Assembly: GCF_009754945.1 (NCBI RefSeq)
Contig: NZ_WPIN01000006.1
Span: 310,001-374,000, forward strand
DNA: 64,000 nt
Reading direction: 5' to 3'
DNA from: Spirosoma arboris
GTDB taxonomy: Bacteria > Bacteroidota > Bacteroidia > Cytophagales > Spirosomataceae
Each line of letters starts with the position of its first letter. The stretch's first letter is position 1. The notes below the pieces were generated by a model. That model saw only the letters and a program-made list of their open reading frames with translations. It was not told the origin of the DNA and made no database searches. The translations under genes were made by a program, and so were the position numbers. Shown in pieces: positions 33,647 to 42,975 of this stretch.

Positions 33647-36600
33647 TTACAGGCCAATCTGAAGGCCTAACAGGTACGTAGTTGGTTTTGGGTAGTTGTG
33701 CCAGATTTCGCCTTGCGAGAACGCACTGCTGGTAGTACCCTGGTTGGTTGGCGTTACTTCAGGATCGCCGATGATTGGGTCAGATACTAACAGGAAGAAG
33801 TTTTGAGCCGAAGCATACACACGTAGCCGGTTCAGTTTCATCTTGTTGGTCATTGCGGCTGGGAAAGTATAGCCTACCAGTAAGTTTTTACCGCGTAGGA
33901 ATGAACCATCCTTGATCCAGTGGCTATCTACGTTCGTTACATAACCAGCACGTGTATCCCGGACTTGAGCAATCACGGAACCCTGATTGGTTGGGGTCCA
34001 GGCGTTTAGTACCGATTTGTAGCTGTTAGCCAGCGCCTGGCGGTCTTCGCTTGGGTGCAGGTTCATGAGCATAACGTCGTTACCATACATGTACTGCAGT
34101 TCAAGCGTAGCATCGAAGTTGCCTATCTTGAAGTTGTTGGTCAGCGCTCCCCAGCCTTTTGGGCTACCGTTACCAATAATACTACGGTCAGCATCGGTAA
34201 TCGCTTTGTCTCCGTTTACGTCTAAGTACTTGATGTCACCAGGCAACATGGTCAGACCATTCCGGTAGCTGGTAAATTGAGCTGCCTGATCGCGTTCAGC
34301 TTCGCTCCATACACCGGCACGAGTTAAGCCCCAGAATGCTCCTACTGGCTCACCAATCCGAATGATGTTGGTTTGGTTGGTAAAGTTAGGTCCACCTACA
34401 CCGAAGATATCAGATGGGGTAGCCAGCGACAATACTTTGTTGCGGTTAAGCGAAATGTTGAACGACGTATTCCAGGAGAAATTTCCTTTGTTGAAGTTCA
34501 CCGTATTGATCCCAAACTCAAACCCTTTGTTCTCCATCGAACCGACGTTACGACGGATGGTTGCGTAACCACTCGATTGTGGTACAGGAGCATCAAGGAG
34601 CATGTCTGTCGTCAAACGATAGTAGTAATCCATTTCGACATTGATCCGTCCTTTGAACAGACCAATTTCCAGACCTACGTCAGTTTGTGCGGTTTTTTCC
34701 CATTTCAGGTCAGGGTTAGCCAAGCGGTTGATACCCGTTCCACTAACCTTCGTATTGCCGTAAACAGCAGCGTAGGTCGAGTTTAACGTTGAAAGCGACT
34801 GGTAAGGTGGGATCTCCGAGTTACCTGTCAAACCATAGCTAGAACGCAGTTTCAGGTTAGAGATGACAGCATTACCTTTCAGGAAGTCTTCTTCCGAAAT
34901 ACGCCATGCTAAAGCTGCCGATGGGAAGAACGCGAATTTGTTGTTTTCCCCGAATTTAGACGAACCATCGGCCCGGCCTGTTGCCGTGAACAAATACTTG
35001 TTTTTATAACCGTAGTTAATCCGACCGAAGTACGAGTTAAAGGCAAACCGCGAAGCACTTGATCTAACAGAAGGATTGGTTGCACCAGCACCTAAGTTGT
35101 TGTAGCCAAAGTAGTCGGTAGCGAATCCACTAACAGCACCACCAATACCGAACTGATTGGTTTCCTGCCACGAAATACCCAATAAACCAGTGAATGAATG
35201 ATCCTGGCCAAACTGCTTGTTATAGGTCAGGTAGTTTTCCAACGACCAGAATGAGGTACGGTTGTTGGCAACATCAGCGTTACCATTACCACCAATGTTC
35301 AGGGTACGGGTTTGCGACTGGTTAATTTCCTGGGTCTGAACGTTGCTACCTAATACAGTCCGCATTTCCAGCCCTTTACCAAAATTGATATTGGTATATA
35401 AGCTACCAATGAGCGTCTGGGTAACCTGAATATATTTCCGGTCCATTAAACGGTGTACCGAGCTCATCGTTCCCTCTGCGTACGGATAATCGCGGTTTTC
35501 AGCGAAGATACCTGTGTCGGGGTAACGTACTGGCAGGAATGGGAAGTCTTCCACAATTTGCCGGGCTACCGCGTCATTGATATCAACCAGGTTCTCATTC
35601 TGGTTGTTATAGCTCAGCGTACCACCAATTTTTAACCAGCTTTTTACCTGATCGTCAATCGAGAAACGGCCAGAATAGCGTTTCATGTACGACGTTTTGA
35701 TAAGACCTTGATCATCCCGGTAGTTGAGCGAAAGCGAATATTGTGTACGCTCGTTACCACCGCTAAAGCCCAACTGGTGGTTTTGCGAAAGTGAATTCTG
35801 CGACGATTCTTTGAACCAATCGGTATCGTACAATGGGTTCAGGTTAGCATCAAAAACACCTGGATGCTGCGCACTAAATGCTTTCCGACGAACTACTGGG
35901 TCCAGATAAGTCCACTTACCAGCAGCCCAGCCAGCGGGGTCAAATTTCGCCATGTTAGCGTACGCAAGATCTTCAGTTGCCAGGTATTCTTTGGCGTTCA
36001 AAACCTGAGGCTTGTTGGGGCCAATGGTGTTAACACTGAATTGGGTGTCGTAAGTAACCCGGCTTTCACCAGCTTTCCCTTTTTTGGTCGAGATCAGGAT
36101 AACGCCGTTAGCACCCCGAGCACCATAGATAGCCGTTGACGAGGCATCTTTCAGTACTTCAACATTGACAATATCGTTTGGGTTGATATAGTCGATTGGG
36201 TTGCTGAACTGGTCGCCTGTACCTTGTGGCAGCATCACACCATCAATTACATAGAGCGGGTTGTTAGACGAGTTAATCGAGCTAAATCCGCGAATACGGA
36301 CGGTTGTACGACCACCAGGACGACCTGAGTTGTTGTTCACCTGTACGCCTGGCATACGACCTGATAGAGCCTGGTTCAGCGACGGGGCCGGACGCTCCAT
36401 AAGTTGAGCTTCTTTCACGCCAGCAACAGCTCCGGTAAGATCTGATTTTTTGGTTGTACCATAACCAATAACCACAATCTCATCAAGCACTTTGCTATCG
36501 GCTTTTAAGCTAATATTCACCGAAGCCTGATTGGAGACCTGAACTTCCTGAGGAAGGTAGCCAACGAAAGAAAATACGAGGGTAGAAGTACCATCGGGTA

Positions 36601-36877
36601 CATCTAATCGGTAGCGGCCATTGGCATCGGTAACTGTACCGCGTGAGGTTCCTTTGATAAGAACGCTTACACCCGGTAAAGCTTCATTTTTTTCATCTGA
36701 AACCAAGCCTGTCAGCGTCCTGTCGGCAACAATGGTCGGGTTTCTTTCAAGGGTGCCCCGATCAGTCGGATTCTTTGCATGGGTTAAGCTAATACAGCAA
36801 AAAGCGAGTAGCAATGGAGTGGCCGTGCGATAAAGCTGCCTGCCAAACCAAGGTTGAGGGGGTAGGTGTTTTTTCAT
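33647..36877 (-). CDS. SusC/RagA-family TonB-dependent outer-membrane receptor
   Basis: About 1076 residues from the ATG at 36877 (MKKHLPPQPWFGRQLYRTATPLLLAF); another ATG lies 15 bases upstream. The order is signal peptide, carboxypeptidase-regulatory-like domain (LTGLVSDEKNEALPGVSVLIKG), TonB box and plug (LDEIVVIGYGTTKKSDLTGAV, NPLYVIDGVMLP, GARGANGVILISTKKGK), long barrel, and the terminal TYLLGLQIGL strand. There is no STN domain. The gene and its SusD are preceded by 0.6 kb without coding sequence, so regulation probably sits there. No sigma factor, hybrid two-component or SusR-type regulator is adjacent; the nearby AraC regulator is the only candidate in reach. Confidence 0.95.
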   Translation of the reverse strand: MKKHLPPQPWFGRQLYRTATPLLLAFCCISLTHAKNPTDRGTLERNPTIVADRTLTGLVSDEKNEALPGVSVLIKGTSRGTVTDANGRYRLDVPDGTSTLVFSFVGYLPQEVQVSNQASVNISLKADSKVLDEIVVIGYGTTKKSDLTGAVAGVKEAQLMERPAPSLNQALSGRMPGVQVNNNSGRPGGRTTVRIRGFSSINSSNNPLYVIDGVMLPQGTGDQFSNPIDYINPNDIVNVEVLKDASSTAIYGARGANGVILISTKKGKAGESRVTYDTQFSVNTIGPNKPQVLNAKEYLATEDLAYANMAKFDPAGWAAGKWTYLDPVVRRKAFSAQHPGVFDANLNPLYDTDWFKESSQNSLSQNHQLGFSGGNERTQYSLSLNYRDDQGLIKTSYMKRYSGRFSIDDQVKSWLKIGGTLSYNNQNENLVDINDAVARQIVEDFPFLPVRYPDTGIFAENRDYPYAEGTMSSVHRLMDRKYIQVTQTLIGSLYTNINFGKGLEMRTVLGSNVQTQEINQSQTRTLNIGGNGNADVANNRTSFWSLENYLTYNKQFGQDHSFTGLLGISWQETNQFGIGGAVSGFATDYFGYNNLGAGATNPSVRSSASRFAFNSYFGRINYGYKNKYLFTATGRADGSSKFGENNKFAFFPSAALAWRISEEDFLKGNAVISNLKLRSSYGLTGNSEIPPYQSLSTLNSTYAAVYGNTKVSGTGINRLANPDLKWEKTAQTDVGLEIGLFKGRINVEMDYYYRLTTDMLLDAPVPQSSGYATIRRNVGSMENKGFEFGINTVNFNKGNFSWNTSFNISLNRNKVLSLATPSDIFGVGGPNFTNQTNIIRIGEPVGAFWGLTRAGVWSEAERDQAAQFTSYRNGLTMLPGDIKYLDVNGDKAITDADRSIIGNGSPKGWGALTNNFKIGNFDATLELQYMYGNDVMLMNLHPSEDRQALANSYKSVLNAWTPTNQGSVIAQVRDTRAGYVTNVDSHWIKDGSFLRGKNLLVGYTFPAAMTNKMKLNRLRVYASAQNFFLLVSDPIIGDPEVTPTNQGTTSSAFSQGEIWHNYPKPTTYLLGLQIGL

Positions 36878-36892
36878 AGAAGTTGTGATCAT

Positions 36893-37480
36893 TAATGCTT
36901 AGGTTTGAGCGTAAATGGAGATTAAAAATGTATAAAGTACATTAAAAACTAATTGAACTCTACGTGTTAAAACTAGTATATATCTCATTCCTACTCATTA
37001 GAATTAGAAAATAATTAAAAGCCAGTTAAGAAGTTATTAAAAAATAGTAGATAACTAATTGAGTATATGAGCCTAATATGCTTTGTTGGGCTGATTGTGT
37101 TAGTAATGCGTATAGTAGGTATAAATTACTAACATTAGCTTAACACTATATTCTTGAGGGCGTGGCAAAGTCAGTGCCAACTGCAGCTTACAGGGCATCA
37201 GTAGAAAAGAAAGTAAGGTGATATTTATCAGTGAGCCAATTGCACTATTCGCTTACTGGCTCACTAAATAGTAGTCAATTATCAAATAGATAAATCATGT
37301 CTCTGATGAGGACGTTCTAAGCTGTAAGCTCTAAACCGGGGAGGTAGAAGAGATACTTTTCAGTGATGAATTTCAGTAGGATATGCCCGAAGACCTGTGC
37401 AGTCTACGAACGATTTTATGCCGGTATAGTAGTCTCCGTACTGCTCGGTTGAATGCAGGACTGACCCATCGTTAAAGGAT
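36893..37480. other. Non-coding region upstream of the third susC-like gene
   Basis: About 590 bases without a supportable gene. The part nearest the SusC start (36893-37060) is AT-rich and probably holds the promoter, although no exact TAnnTTTG box was found. A small hairpin (GTGAGCCA 37231-37238, TGGCTCAC 37257-37264) lies further out. A hydrophobic 21-codon frame at 37067-37132 has no supporting signal. Confidence 0.5.
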
Positions 37481-38368
37481 TCATTTGGCAGGCAAATCAG
37501 GACGCCAATAGGGTTCGCCTGATGCAATGAACTCAATGGGAACTTCGGGGATAAAGCCTTTCAGCCATTCGGCACAGTATTTCATGCCAGCCTGTTCGGA
37601 TAGTAGATGTCCCAATATAATTAGCGCCTTTTTTTGGCCAGAAGCAATCGCATCCTGAACATACTCTACTAACTCCCACTCATGAGTCTCTCCAACAATC
37701 AGTACATCAGCCTGCGCTAGATAAGGAACTCCCGGCATCAGACTTACATTGCCCCAACTGGCCATAACTCGCCTAACTGGTAATTGTGGATCACCTATGA
37801 CGCGCATAGTACGAATAGTCAATTTGGAAGCTATTCCCTGAGCAAACTGTGCCAGTGGTGTCTCCTGAAACGTGAATAGGCGGGGATTTTGTGAATCAAT
37901 ATTTTTCTCCCAACCCAGTTCCCGGATCATCCCTGTCGCGATGCCATCTGGCCGGTGCCCGTGCCAGTGATCGTGGAAATGAAACACGGCCATGCCGTGC
38001 TGTTGAATAAAACTGCGCTTGAGTTGATAAAGAGCATCTTGTTGAATAGGCTCCGTTCTATCCTGATGAGAATAGTAAGTTGGCTCATGGGTGATAACCA
38101 TGTTCAAGCCCTTGTCGGCAGCTCGATGAAGTACATCCAGAGTGGCCATCATCGTACTAGCGATTCCTTTAACGGGTATTTCGGGAGTACCTGCAATCAG
38201 ATTATCGACAGTTTGTTCGCGCCAGGGAATACCCACACTAGCTTTTATTCGGTCGATGACCTGGCCAGCGGTGAGTACTTGATGGCTAAAGGGTTTAATT
38301 AGTTTGGTAGCTGTAAAGCCTAAAGAGGCCATTAGGAAAGTACGACGGGAAGTGGTAGGAGTAGCCAT
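37481..38368 (-). CDS. Nif3-like dinuclear-metal protein with Tat signal
   Basis: A 295-residue protein related to the Nif3/YbgI (DUF34) family, which binds two metal ions. Metal-ligand candidates are visible: MVITHEPTYYSH near residue 92, FHFHDHWHGHRPDG near 133 and ILGHLLSEQAGM near 256, with GETHEWE between them. These match the spaced His/Glu ligands of the family. Family members are normally cytoplasmic and their biochemical role is uncertain. This one begins with a twin-arginine leader (SRRTFLMASLGFTATKLI), so it should be exported folded with its metals. It stands alone between two long intergenic regions, upstream of and opposite to nothing obviously related. Confidence 0.8.
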   Translation of the reverse strand: MATPTTSRRTFLMASLGFTATKLIKPFSHQVLTAGQVIDRIKASVGIPWREQTVDNLIAGTPEIPVKGIASTMMATLDVLHRAADKGLNMVITHEPTYYSHQDRTEPIQQDALYQLKRSFIQQHGMAVFHFHDHWHGHRPDGIATGMIRELGWEKNIDSQNPRLFTFQETPLAQFAQGIASKLTIRTMRVIGDPQLPVRRVMASWGNVSLMPGVPYLAQADVLIVGETHEWELVEYVQDAIASGQKKALIILGHLLSEQAGMKYCAEWLKGFIPEVPIEFIASGEPYWRPDLPAK

Positions 38369-38892
38369 TTTAGTAGGTTGTAGGAGCTTTGGGCCATCGT
38401 CAATCAGGGCTATTGTAATTTGTAAAGATCATACGAAAACCAATTGAGTTTAAAGATATCAATTCGAGTTCTGACCTTTGATACTAAAACAAGATCGTCC
38501 GGCAGGGAATCGTAGTTGGGATCAGTTCACATGCTTTCAGTAACCTGGTCTTTCGGAACCCTCACTCTTGTTAGTGAACTATCGATAAATCGTTCAGGTG
38601 GGAAATATCAAGTTCGCTGTTTCTAGGCTTACCCGATTCATCAGATATGTTTGGAGAGCACTTAAATGAATTCTTAAAAGGCGAGTCAAACGGGCTGACT
38701 GTGGCCAGGGTAAGAAACCCCAATATAAGTAGAGTATGAATTGTGCAAGAATCCCTTTTTTCATAACGACAAATCGGATCGTAAATCAGTCTATTTTCTC
38801 TAAATCTATTTCTTGATTAATCTACCCTTTCTTAGGGAAGTGCTACTAAGAAGTGATAGTGAACATACTGAAATTACATAGACCATTCACAT
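38369..38892. other. Intergenic region with one possible broken small gene
   Basis: The region is 524 bases long. Apart from the frameshifted candidate at 38571-38764 I see no gene, strong hairpin or recognisable promoter. The last 80 bases before the FG-GAP gene are AT-rich and probably contain its promoter. Confidence 0.5.
38571..38764 (-). pseudogene. Possible small secreted protein gene with frameshift in an A6 run
   Basis: On the minus strand an ATG at 38764 is followed by six A residues. In the actual frame it gives about 57 unremarkable residues. With one extra A in that run the frame becomes MKKRDSCTIHTLLILGFLTL followed by a polar tail, in total about 64 residues ending at 38571. 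That version has a basic start and a clean hydrophobic core like a signal peptide. This could be a decayed gene, a phase-variable slippery start, a sequencing error, or chance. I know of no homologue. Confidence 0.25.
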
Positions 38893-40032
38893 ATGCTTCG
38901 ACCTTTTGGTAGTCTTTTAGTACTATCTGTACTTATTGGGGCAACCGCTCCCGAACCCACACTCCGCTTCAATCGATACTTCGTTGCTGCCGAAAGTTAT
39001 GAATCGGTAGGTGTATTTGACGTCGATAAAAACGACACTCTAGATATTGTGTCAGGCGATTTTTGGTACGAAGGTCCCCGTTTTCGTAATCGTCACCTCA
39101 TTGGAAACGAGCCCCGAAAAGATCAGTATTACGACGATTTTTCGACAATTCCGCTGGATGTGAATGGAGATGGGCGGATGGATTTCGTAACGGGTGGCTG
39201 GTTTGACCAAACGCTTCGGTGGGTAGAAAATCCGGCGAAAAAGGATAGTCAGTGGCCATTGCACGAGATTGGCAAAGTTGGTAACGTTGAAACAACCCGC
39301 GCCTGGGATGTGGATGGCGATGGCATTATTGACATTGTGCCCAACAATCCAAATCATCCCCTCAAATATCTTAAGTTGGTCAGCCCAGGCGTATTCAAAA
39401 CGGTTACGGTTGCGCCAACTCAGGGCCACGGTCTCGGCTTCGGCGACGTTAACGGCGATGGCCGGGGTGATCTTATTGTAAGCGATGGCTGGCTCGAAGC
39501 ACCTGAAAATCGGGAGTCTGGCCCCTGGACATTACATAAAGAATTTGCATTCGGTACGGCCAGTGTGCCCATTATTGTAGCCGATGTGAATGGGGACCGC
39601 CTGAATGATCTTATTGTAGGACAAGGACATAGTTATGGTCTTCACTGGTACGAACAAACTCGCGACGCCAGCGGACAACGAGGCTGGACAAAGCATCTGA
39701 TTGATGAAAAAAACTCGCAATACCACTGTCTGGAGTGGATCGACATTACGGGAGATGGTCGGCCGGAACTACTAACGGGTAAACGTTTTCGAGCACATAA
39801 TGGTAGAGATCCCGGCGAAGAAGATCCCGTTGGTCTGTACTATTTTACCTGGGATGCATCGAAAAAGCAGTTTGTGAAGCACGACATCGCGTATGGGCAG
39901 GCGGGTGTTGGCAAGGGAACTGGCATTTACTTCGCTGTAGCCGATTTGCACAAAACCGGCCGTAAAGACATTATTGTGGCTGGCAAGGATGGACTGGTTG
40001 TATTTTTTAATGAAGGCGCTTCTAAAAAATAA
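38893..40032 (+). CDS. Secreted FG-GAP/VCBS-repeat beta-propeller protein
   Basis: A 379-residue exported protein (signal MLRPFGSLLVLSVLIGATA) made of repeated FG-GAP-like blades. Each has a calcium-binding DxDxDGxxD loop: DVDKNDTLDIVSGD, DVNGDGRMDFVTGG, DVDGDGIIDIVPN, DVNGDGRGDLIVSDG, DVNGDRLNDLIVGQG, DITGDGRPELLTGK. Such propellers bind carbohydrates or proteins or, in related secreted forms, act on polysaccharides. No catalytic residues are evident. The same type of protein is common near Gfo/Idh/MocA oxidoreductases and PSD1-type genes in Planctomycetes and Cytophagales, both of which are present nearby. It is followed by a small membrane protein gene 80 bases on. Confidence 0.85.
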   Translation: MLRPFGSLLVLSVLIGATAPEPTLRFNRYFVAAESYESVGVFDVDKNDTLDIVSGDFWYEGPRFRNRHLIGNEPRKDQYYDDFSTIPLDVNGDGRMDFVTGGWFDQTLRWVENPAKKDSQWPLHEIGKVGNVETTRAWDVDGDGIIDIVPNNPNHPLKYLKLVSPGVFKTVTVAPTQGHGLGFGDVNGDGRGDLIVSDGWLEAPENRESGPWTLHKEFAFGTASVPIIVADVNGDRLNDLIVGQGHSYGLHWYEQTRDASGQRGWTKHLIDEKNSQYHCLEWIDITGDGRPELLTGKRFRAHNGRDPGEEDPVGLYYFTWDASKKQFVKHDIAYGQAGVGKGTGIYFAVADLHKTGRKDIIVAGKDGLVVFFNEGASKK

Positions 40033-40112
40033 TGGGTGTTAGCCTATATGCGTAGTAGTTTTTGGCGTATTTTTATCAATTGTATTGATCGCTTATCGTA
40101 ACTACTACCTGT

Positions 40113-40511
40113 ATGCAGCGTGCTCAATTGAAAGAGTTTTACGGCTACGGATTAATTGTACTTGTCCTGATTGCCGTTCAGGGTTATTCTGTTTATGTTG
40201 CCGCCACTACGGATCTGGCATTAACCTGGAAGCATTATGCTGGATTCGGGGCTACGATTCTCGCAGGCATTTTGTGGGCAATTCGCAAACCTCAATACCT
40301 ATTCTATGCGCTTGGCCTAACATTGATGTTGGGCTATGAAAATCTAATCGGCTTTACACCTACACTCGATTTTACGGCAACTCGCTACTATTTCAACAAC
40401 ATAGCACTGCCTGTATCGTACCAGGATTTTTCGATGTACATGCTGCTCATCTGGGCTTACGTAGCCCATGCAAGGTTACGGTCAATGGTACAGTCGTTGT
40501 TTAGTATTTAG
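40113..40511 (+). CDS. Small four-helix membrane protein of unknown function
   Basis: A 132-residue protein that I do not recognise. Four hydrophobic segments are visible: YGLIVLVLIAVQGYSVYVA, YAGFGATILAGILWAI, YLFYALGLTLMLGYE and FSMYMLLIWAYVAHA, the last followed by a basic tail (RLRSMVQSL) that suggests a cytoplasmic C-terminus. It lies 80 bases after the FG-GAP gene and may be co-transcribed with it. Its stop codon is embedded in a 99-base palindrome shared with the convergent oxidoreductase gene. Confidence 0.6.
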   Translation: MQRAQLKEFYGYGLIVLVLIAVQGYSVYVAATTDLALTWKHYAGFGATILAGILWAIRKPQYLFYALGLTLMLGYENLIGFTPTLDFTATRYYFNNIALPVSYQDFSMYMLLIWAYVAHARLRSMVQSLFSI

Positions 40512-40601
40512 TGGAATAAGTGAAGTGGGTGCAGTAAATGAAATAGATATCAAATACCTGTTTCACTTACTGCACCCACTTCACTTATTCCACTAAATAC
40601 T
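40503..40601. terminator. 99-base palindrome spanning both convergent stop codons
   Basis: Arms of 41 bases (40503-40543 and 40561-40601) are complementary with a single mismatch around a 17-base loop; AGTATTTAGTGGAATAAGTG begins the left arm. The TAG of the membrane-protein gene lies in one arm and the TAG of the oxidoreductase gene begins in the other. It should act as a bidirectional terminator. Confidence 0.88.
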
Positions 40602-42102
40602 ACGCGTTTAGCGACCAGCCTTCACGGTATTCACGCTTAACGAATTGATTGGCTTCGTCAAAGTTCGTGATTTTCATGTTTTTGCCGTCCCATGTCAGTT
40701 GTTTCCGACCTGGATAGCTGAAGCCTTTTCCGTCAGCTTTTGGTGTACGAACGGTATAGCTGCGAATAGCCAGGTTACCCATCAGAACAGATTCGGTAAG
40801 GGGACCAGCAAAGTCGAACGAAGAGGTAAGTGCTTTGTGCTCTTTGCTGTTGAAACCTGCTTTACACGCTTCGGTCCATAGAACCTGGTGACCATTTTCT
40901 GGCAATGGTTTAGAACCATCAGCAGGTTTTGGTTTCGGATCGCCTACTATTTTCTGTCCGTCTTTGGTATACAGTTTTGGGTCCTCGCCATACATGCCAC
41001 AGATCAGCAAGCCTTTGTCGCCGTGGATAAGTACGCCATTTTCACCATTCTCCGGCATGGGCTCGCCAGCAGGTAGCATATCTGGGCGGAAGGGGCGGAT
41101 ACCACCATCTTCCCAGATCATTTTCACCGCCGATTTATTTTTGGCCGTTGCTGGGAATTTCAATTCCACGTGCGACGATGGTGGGCAACCTTCGGGAATG
41201 TACTCGGGTGTCCAGTCTTTCATGAAAACCTGACCAATGCTGGTTTCCACTTCGGTTGGATAGCCGAGACCCAGTACCCGGAATGGTGTGTCCATGATGT
41301 GACAGCCGATGTCGCCAAGGGCACCTGCACCAAAGTTCCACCAGCCACGCCATTTGAATGGGTGATAGGCGGGCGTGTAGCCAACTTTCTGAGCTGGTCC
41401 GAGCCAGAGATCCCAATCCAGATCAACTGGTGTTTCACCGGCTGGCTGTGGTACGGGAATGCCTTGTGGCCAAACAGGTCGGTTGGTCCAGAGATTAACG
41501 GTATGCACCGTTCCCAAAAGCCCTTTGTCGAACCATTCCACCATTTGTTTCTGCTGTGGGTTCGACGAACCCTGGTTGCCCATTTGTGTCACAACCTTGT
41601 ATTTACGAGCAGCTTCGGTGAGCATCCGGGCTTCGTAAATGTTGTGTGTCAGGGGTTTCTGCACATACACGTGCTTGCCACGCTGCATAGCGGCCATAGC
41701 TACAACTGCGTGGGTATGGTCGGCGGTTGATACGGTAACGGCATCAATGGCTTTGCCTTCCTTGTCCAGCATCTCACGGAAATCCTTGTAGCGTTTCGCG
41801 TTAGGGTGCTTAGTGAAATTCTCTTTGACACGAGGAAGCCCCCAGTCTACATCACAAAGAGCCACAATGTTGTTGGCTCCGTTGTTGTAAGAATTGTTCG
41901 TATCGCTAAACCCTTTACCGCCAAAGCCGACCCCGGCAATGTTGAGTTTATCGCTGGGTGCAATGAAACCTTTTCCACCCAGTACGTGTCGGGGCACAAT
42001 GAAGAAACTAGTAGCTGCTAAAGCACTAGCCTGGATGAATTGCCTTCTCGAAGTTGATCCCGGGCTGTTTTGCTCAGGCGTAGAGTTATCTGACTGATTC
42101 AT
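40600..42102 (-). CDS. Tat-exported Gfo/Idh/MocA-family oxidoreductase
   Basis: I start at 42102 (MNQSDNSTPEQNSPG) because the twin-arginine leader SRRQFIQASALAATSFFIVP follows directly; a longer frame adds 15 residues. The roughly 500-residue protein has a Rossmann NAD(P) site (IAGVGFGGKGF near residue 56), DAVTVSTADHTHAVVAMAAM, and the catalytic-lysine block HVYVQKPLTHNIYEARML near 147. The GFO_IDH_MocA C-terminal domain follows (WWNFGAGALGDIGCHIMDTPFRVLGL). Members of this secreted branch act on sugars or glycosides with a tightly bound cofactor; the substrate here is unknown. It is a single gene, convergent with the membrane-protein gene, and resembles the Tat-exported oxidoreductases found next to FG-GAP proteins in related genomes. 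Confidence 0.9.
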   Translation of the reverse strand: MNQSDNSTPEQNSPGSTSRRQFIQASALAATSFFIVPRHVLGGKGFIAPSDKLNIAGVGFGGKGFSDTNNSYNNGANNIVALCDVDWGLPRVKENFTKHPNAKRYKDFREMLDKEGKAIDAVTVSTADHTHAVVAMAAMQRGKHVYVQKPLTHNIYEARMLTEAARKYKVVTQMGNQGSSNPQQKQMVEWFDKGLLGTVHTVNLWTNRPVWPQGIPVPQPAGETPVDLDWDLWLGPAQKVGYTPAYHPFKWRGWWNFGAGALGDIGCHIMDTPFRVLGLGYPTEVETSIGQVFMKDWTPEYIPEGCPPSSHVELKFPATAKNKSAVKMIWEDGGIRPFRPDMLPAGEPMPENGENGVLIHGDKGLLICGMYGEDPKLYTKDGQKIVGDPKPKPADGSKPLPENGHQVLWTEACKAGFNSKEHKALTSSFDFAGPLTESVLMGNLAIRSYTVRTPKADGKGFSYPGRKQLTWDGKNMKITNFDEANQFVKREYREGWSLNA

Positions 42103-42162
42103 GAGAAAATGAATAGGAGTTCTGACTGATAAGAATATATACGACAAAATTTACCCAATAGA

Positions 42163-42921
42163 CTAGTATGATTTTTCTGCTACCAGGTAGATTTGGCGGT
42201 CGCCCAGCGTATAATTCTGCTTTTCAGTTGAATTATAAACGGCAATTGTGCGCAATCCATATCGCTCCAACAATCGTTTTATTTCAGAAAGCGTGTAGAC
42301 GTAATGCTTAAAGTAATGCACTTCCGATTGGCCTAATTTGGTATAGGTGAGTTCGGTAGCCATATAACTCTCTTCGACTACGTACGAATTGCTGATGTCC
42401 ATAGTTAAATCGCCAAGTACATAATGACCTGTTTTGGGGAAATTGGGCAGAATACTCTCCGCCATCAGACCTGAGTTGATGACAAATCGGGACCCTGGCT
42501 TTAAAGTAGCAGCCACTTTCTTCACAAATACGGCCATACCCTCATAATTGACGTAACCAAAACTATTGCCCATACAATAGGCTCCATCGAAACTACCGGG
42601 AATCTCGGCTGTCAATATGTTCCCCTGAATCACCTGAACAGCTAATTGCTCAGCTTTAATACGTTCTCGAAGTAGCTGGAGAAATTCGACAGATATGTCA
42701 AATCCGGTCATGGTGAAGCCTCGTTTGGCTAGTTCGACAGTGTGTCGTCCATAGCCACATGGAATGTCCAGGAGTGCAGCACCGGGTTGAACCGCTAGTG
42801 TTGACAATAAGAAATCGACTTCCTGTGTCGTCCATTCTGCCGACACGGCTTTTTCCCACATTTCGCAGTTAAGGCCAGAAAAGAAAGTTTCGTACCACTC
42901 GTTATCAATTGATATGTTCAT
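42163..42921 (-). CDS. Class I SAM-dependent methyltransferase
   Basis: The start at 42921 (MNISIDNEWYETFFSGLNCEMWEKAV) removes a 23-residue extension with no conserved look. The 252-residue protein has a Rossmann-type methyltransferase core: motif I GAALLDIPCGYGRHTVELAKRG near residue 54, FDISVEFLQLLRERI, VIQGNIL, then FDGAYCMGNSFGYVNYEG and a C-terminal YTLSEIKRLLERYGLRTIAVY. The substrate is unknown; the FFSGLNCEMW start is shared by many small-molecule methyltransferases. It is in line with the oxidoreductase gene but 60 bases apart, and nothing ties them functionally. Confidence 0.85.
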   Translation of the reverse strand: MNISIDNEWYETFFSGLNCEMWEKAVSAEWTTQEVDFLLSTLAVQPGAALLDIPCGYGRHTVELAKRGFTMTGFDISVEFLQLLRERIKAEQLAVQVIQGNILTAEIPGSFDGAYCMGNSFGYVNYEGMAVFVKKVAATLKPGSRFVINSGLMAESILPNFPKTGHYVLGDLTMDISNSYVVEESYMATELTYTKLGQSEVHYFKHYVYTLSEIKRLLERYGLRTIAVYNSTEKQNYTLGDRQIYLVAEKSY

Positions 42922-42975
42922 TGTCTGAGGAAAATTTTTGGAATTAATGATTAAAGTATGCGCAGTTTCATCCGG

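Noticed and set aside
37067..37132. Hydrophobic 21-codon frame starting MSLICFVGL
   Set aside because: Too short to judge, with no ribosome-binding or promoter signal, and expected by chance in AT-rich sequence.
41170..41730. Long plus-strand frame of 186 codons
   Set aside because: It lies wholly antisense to the oxidoreductase gene, whose protein is clearly conserved in pattern. No support for a second gene.
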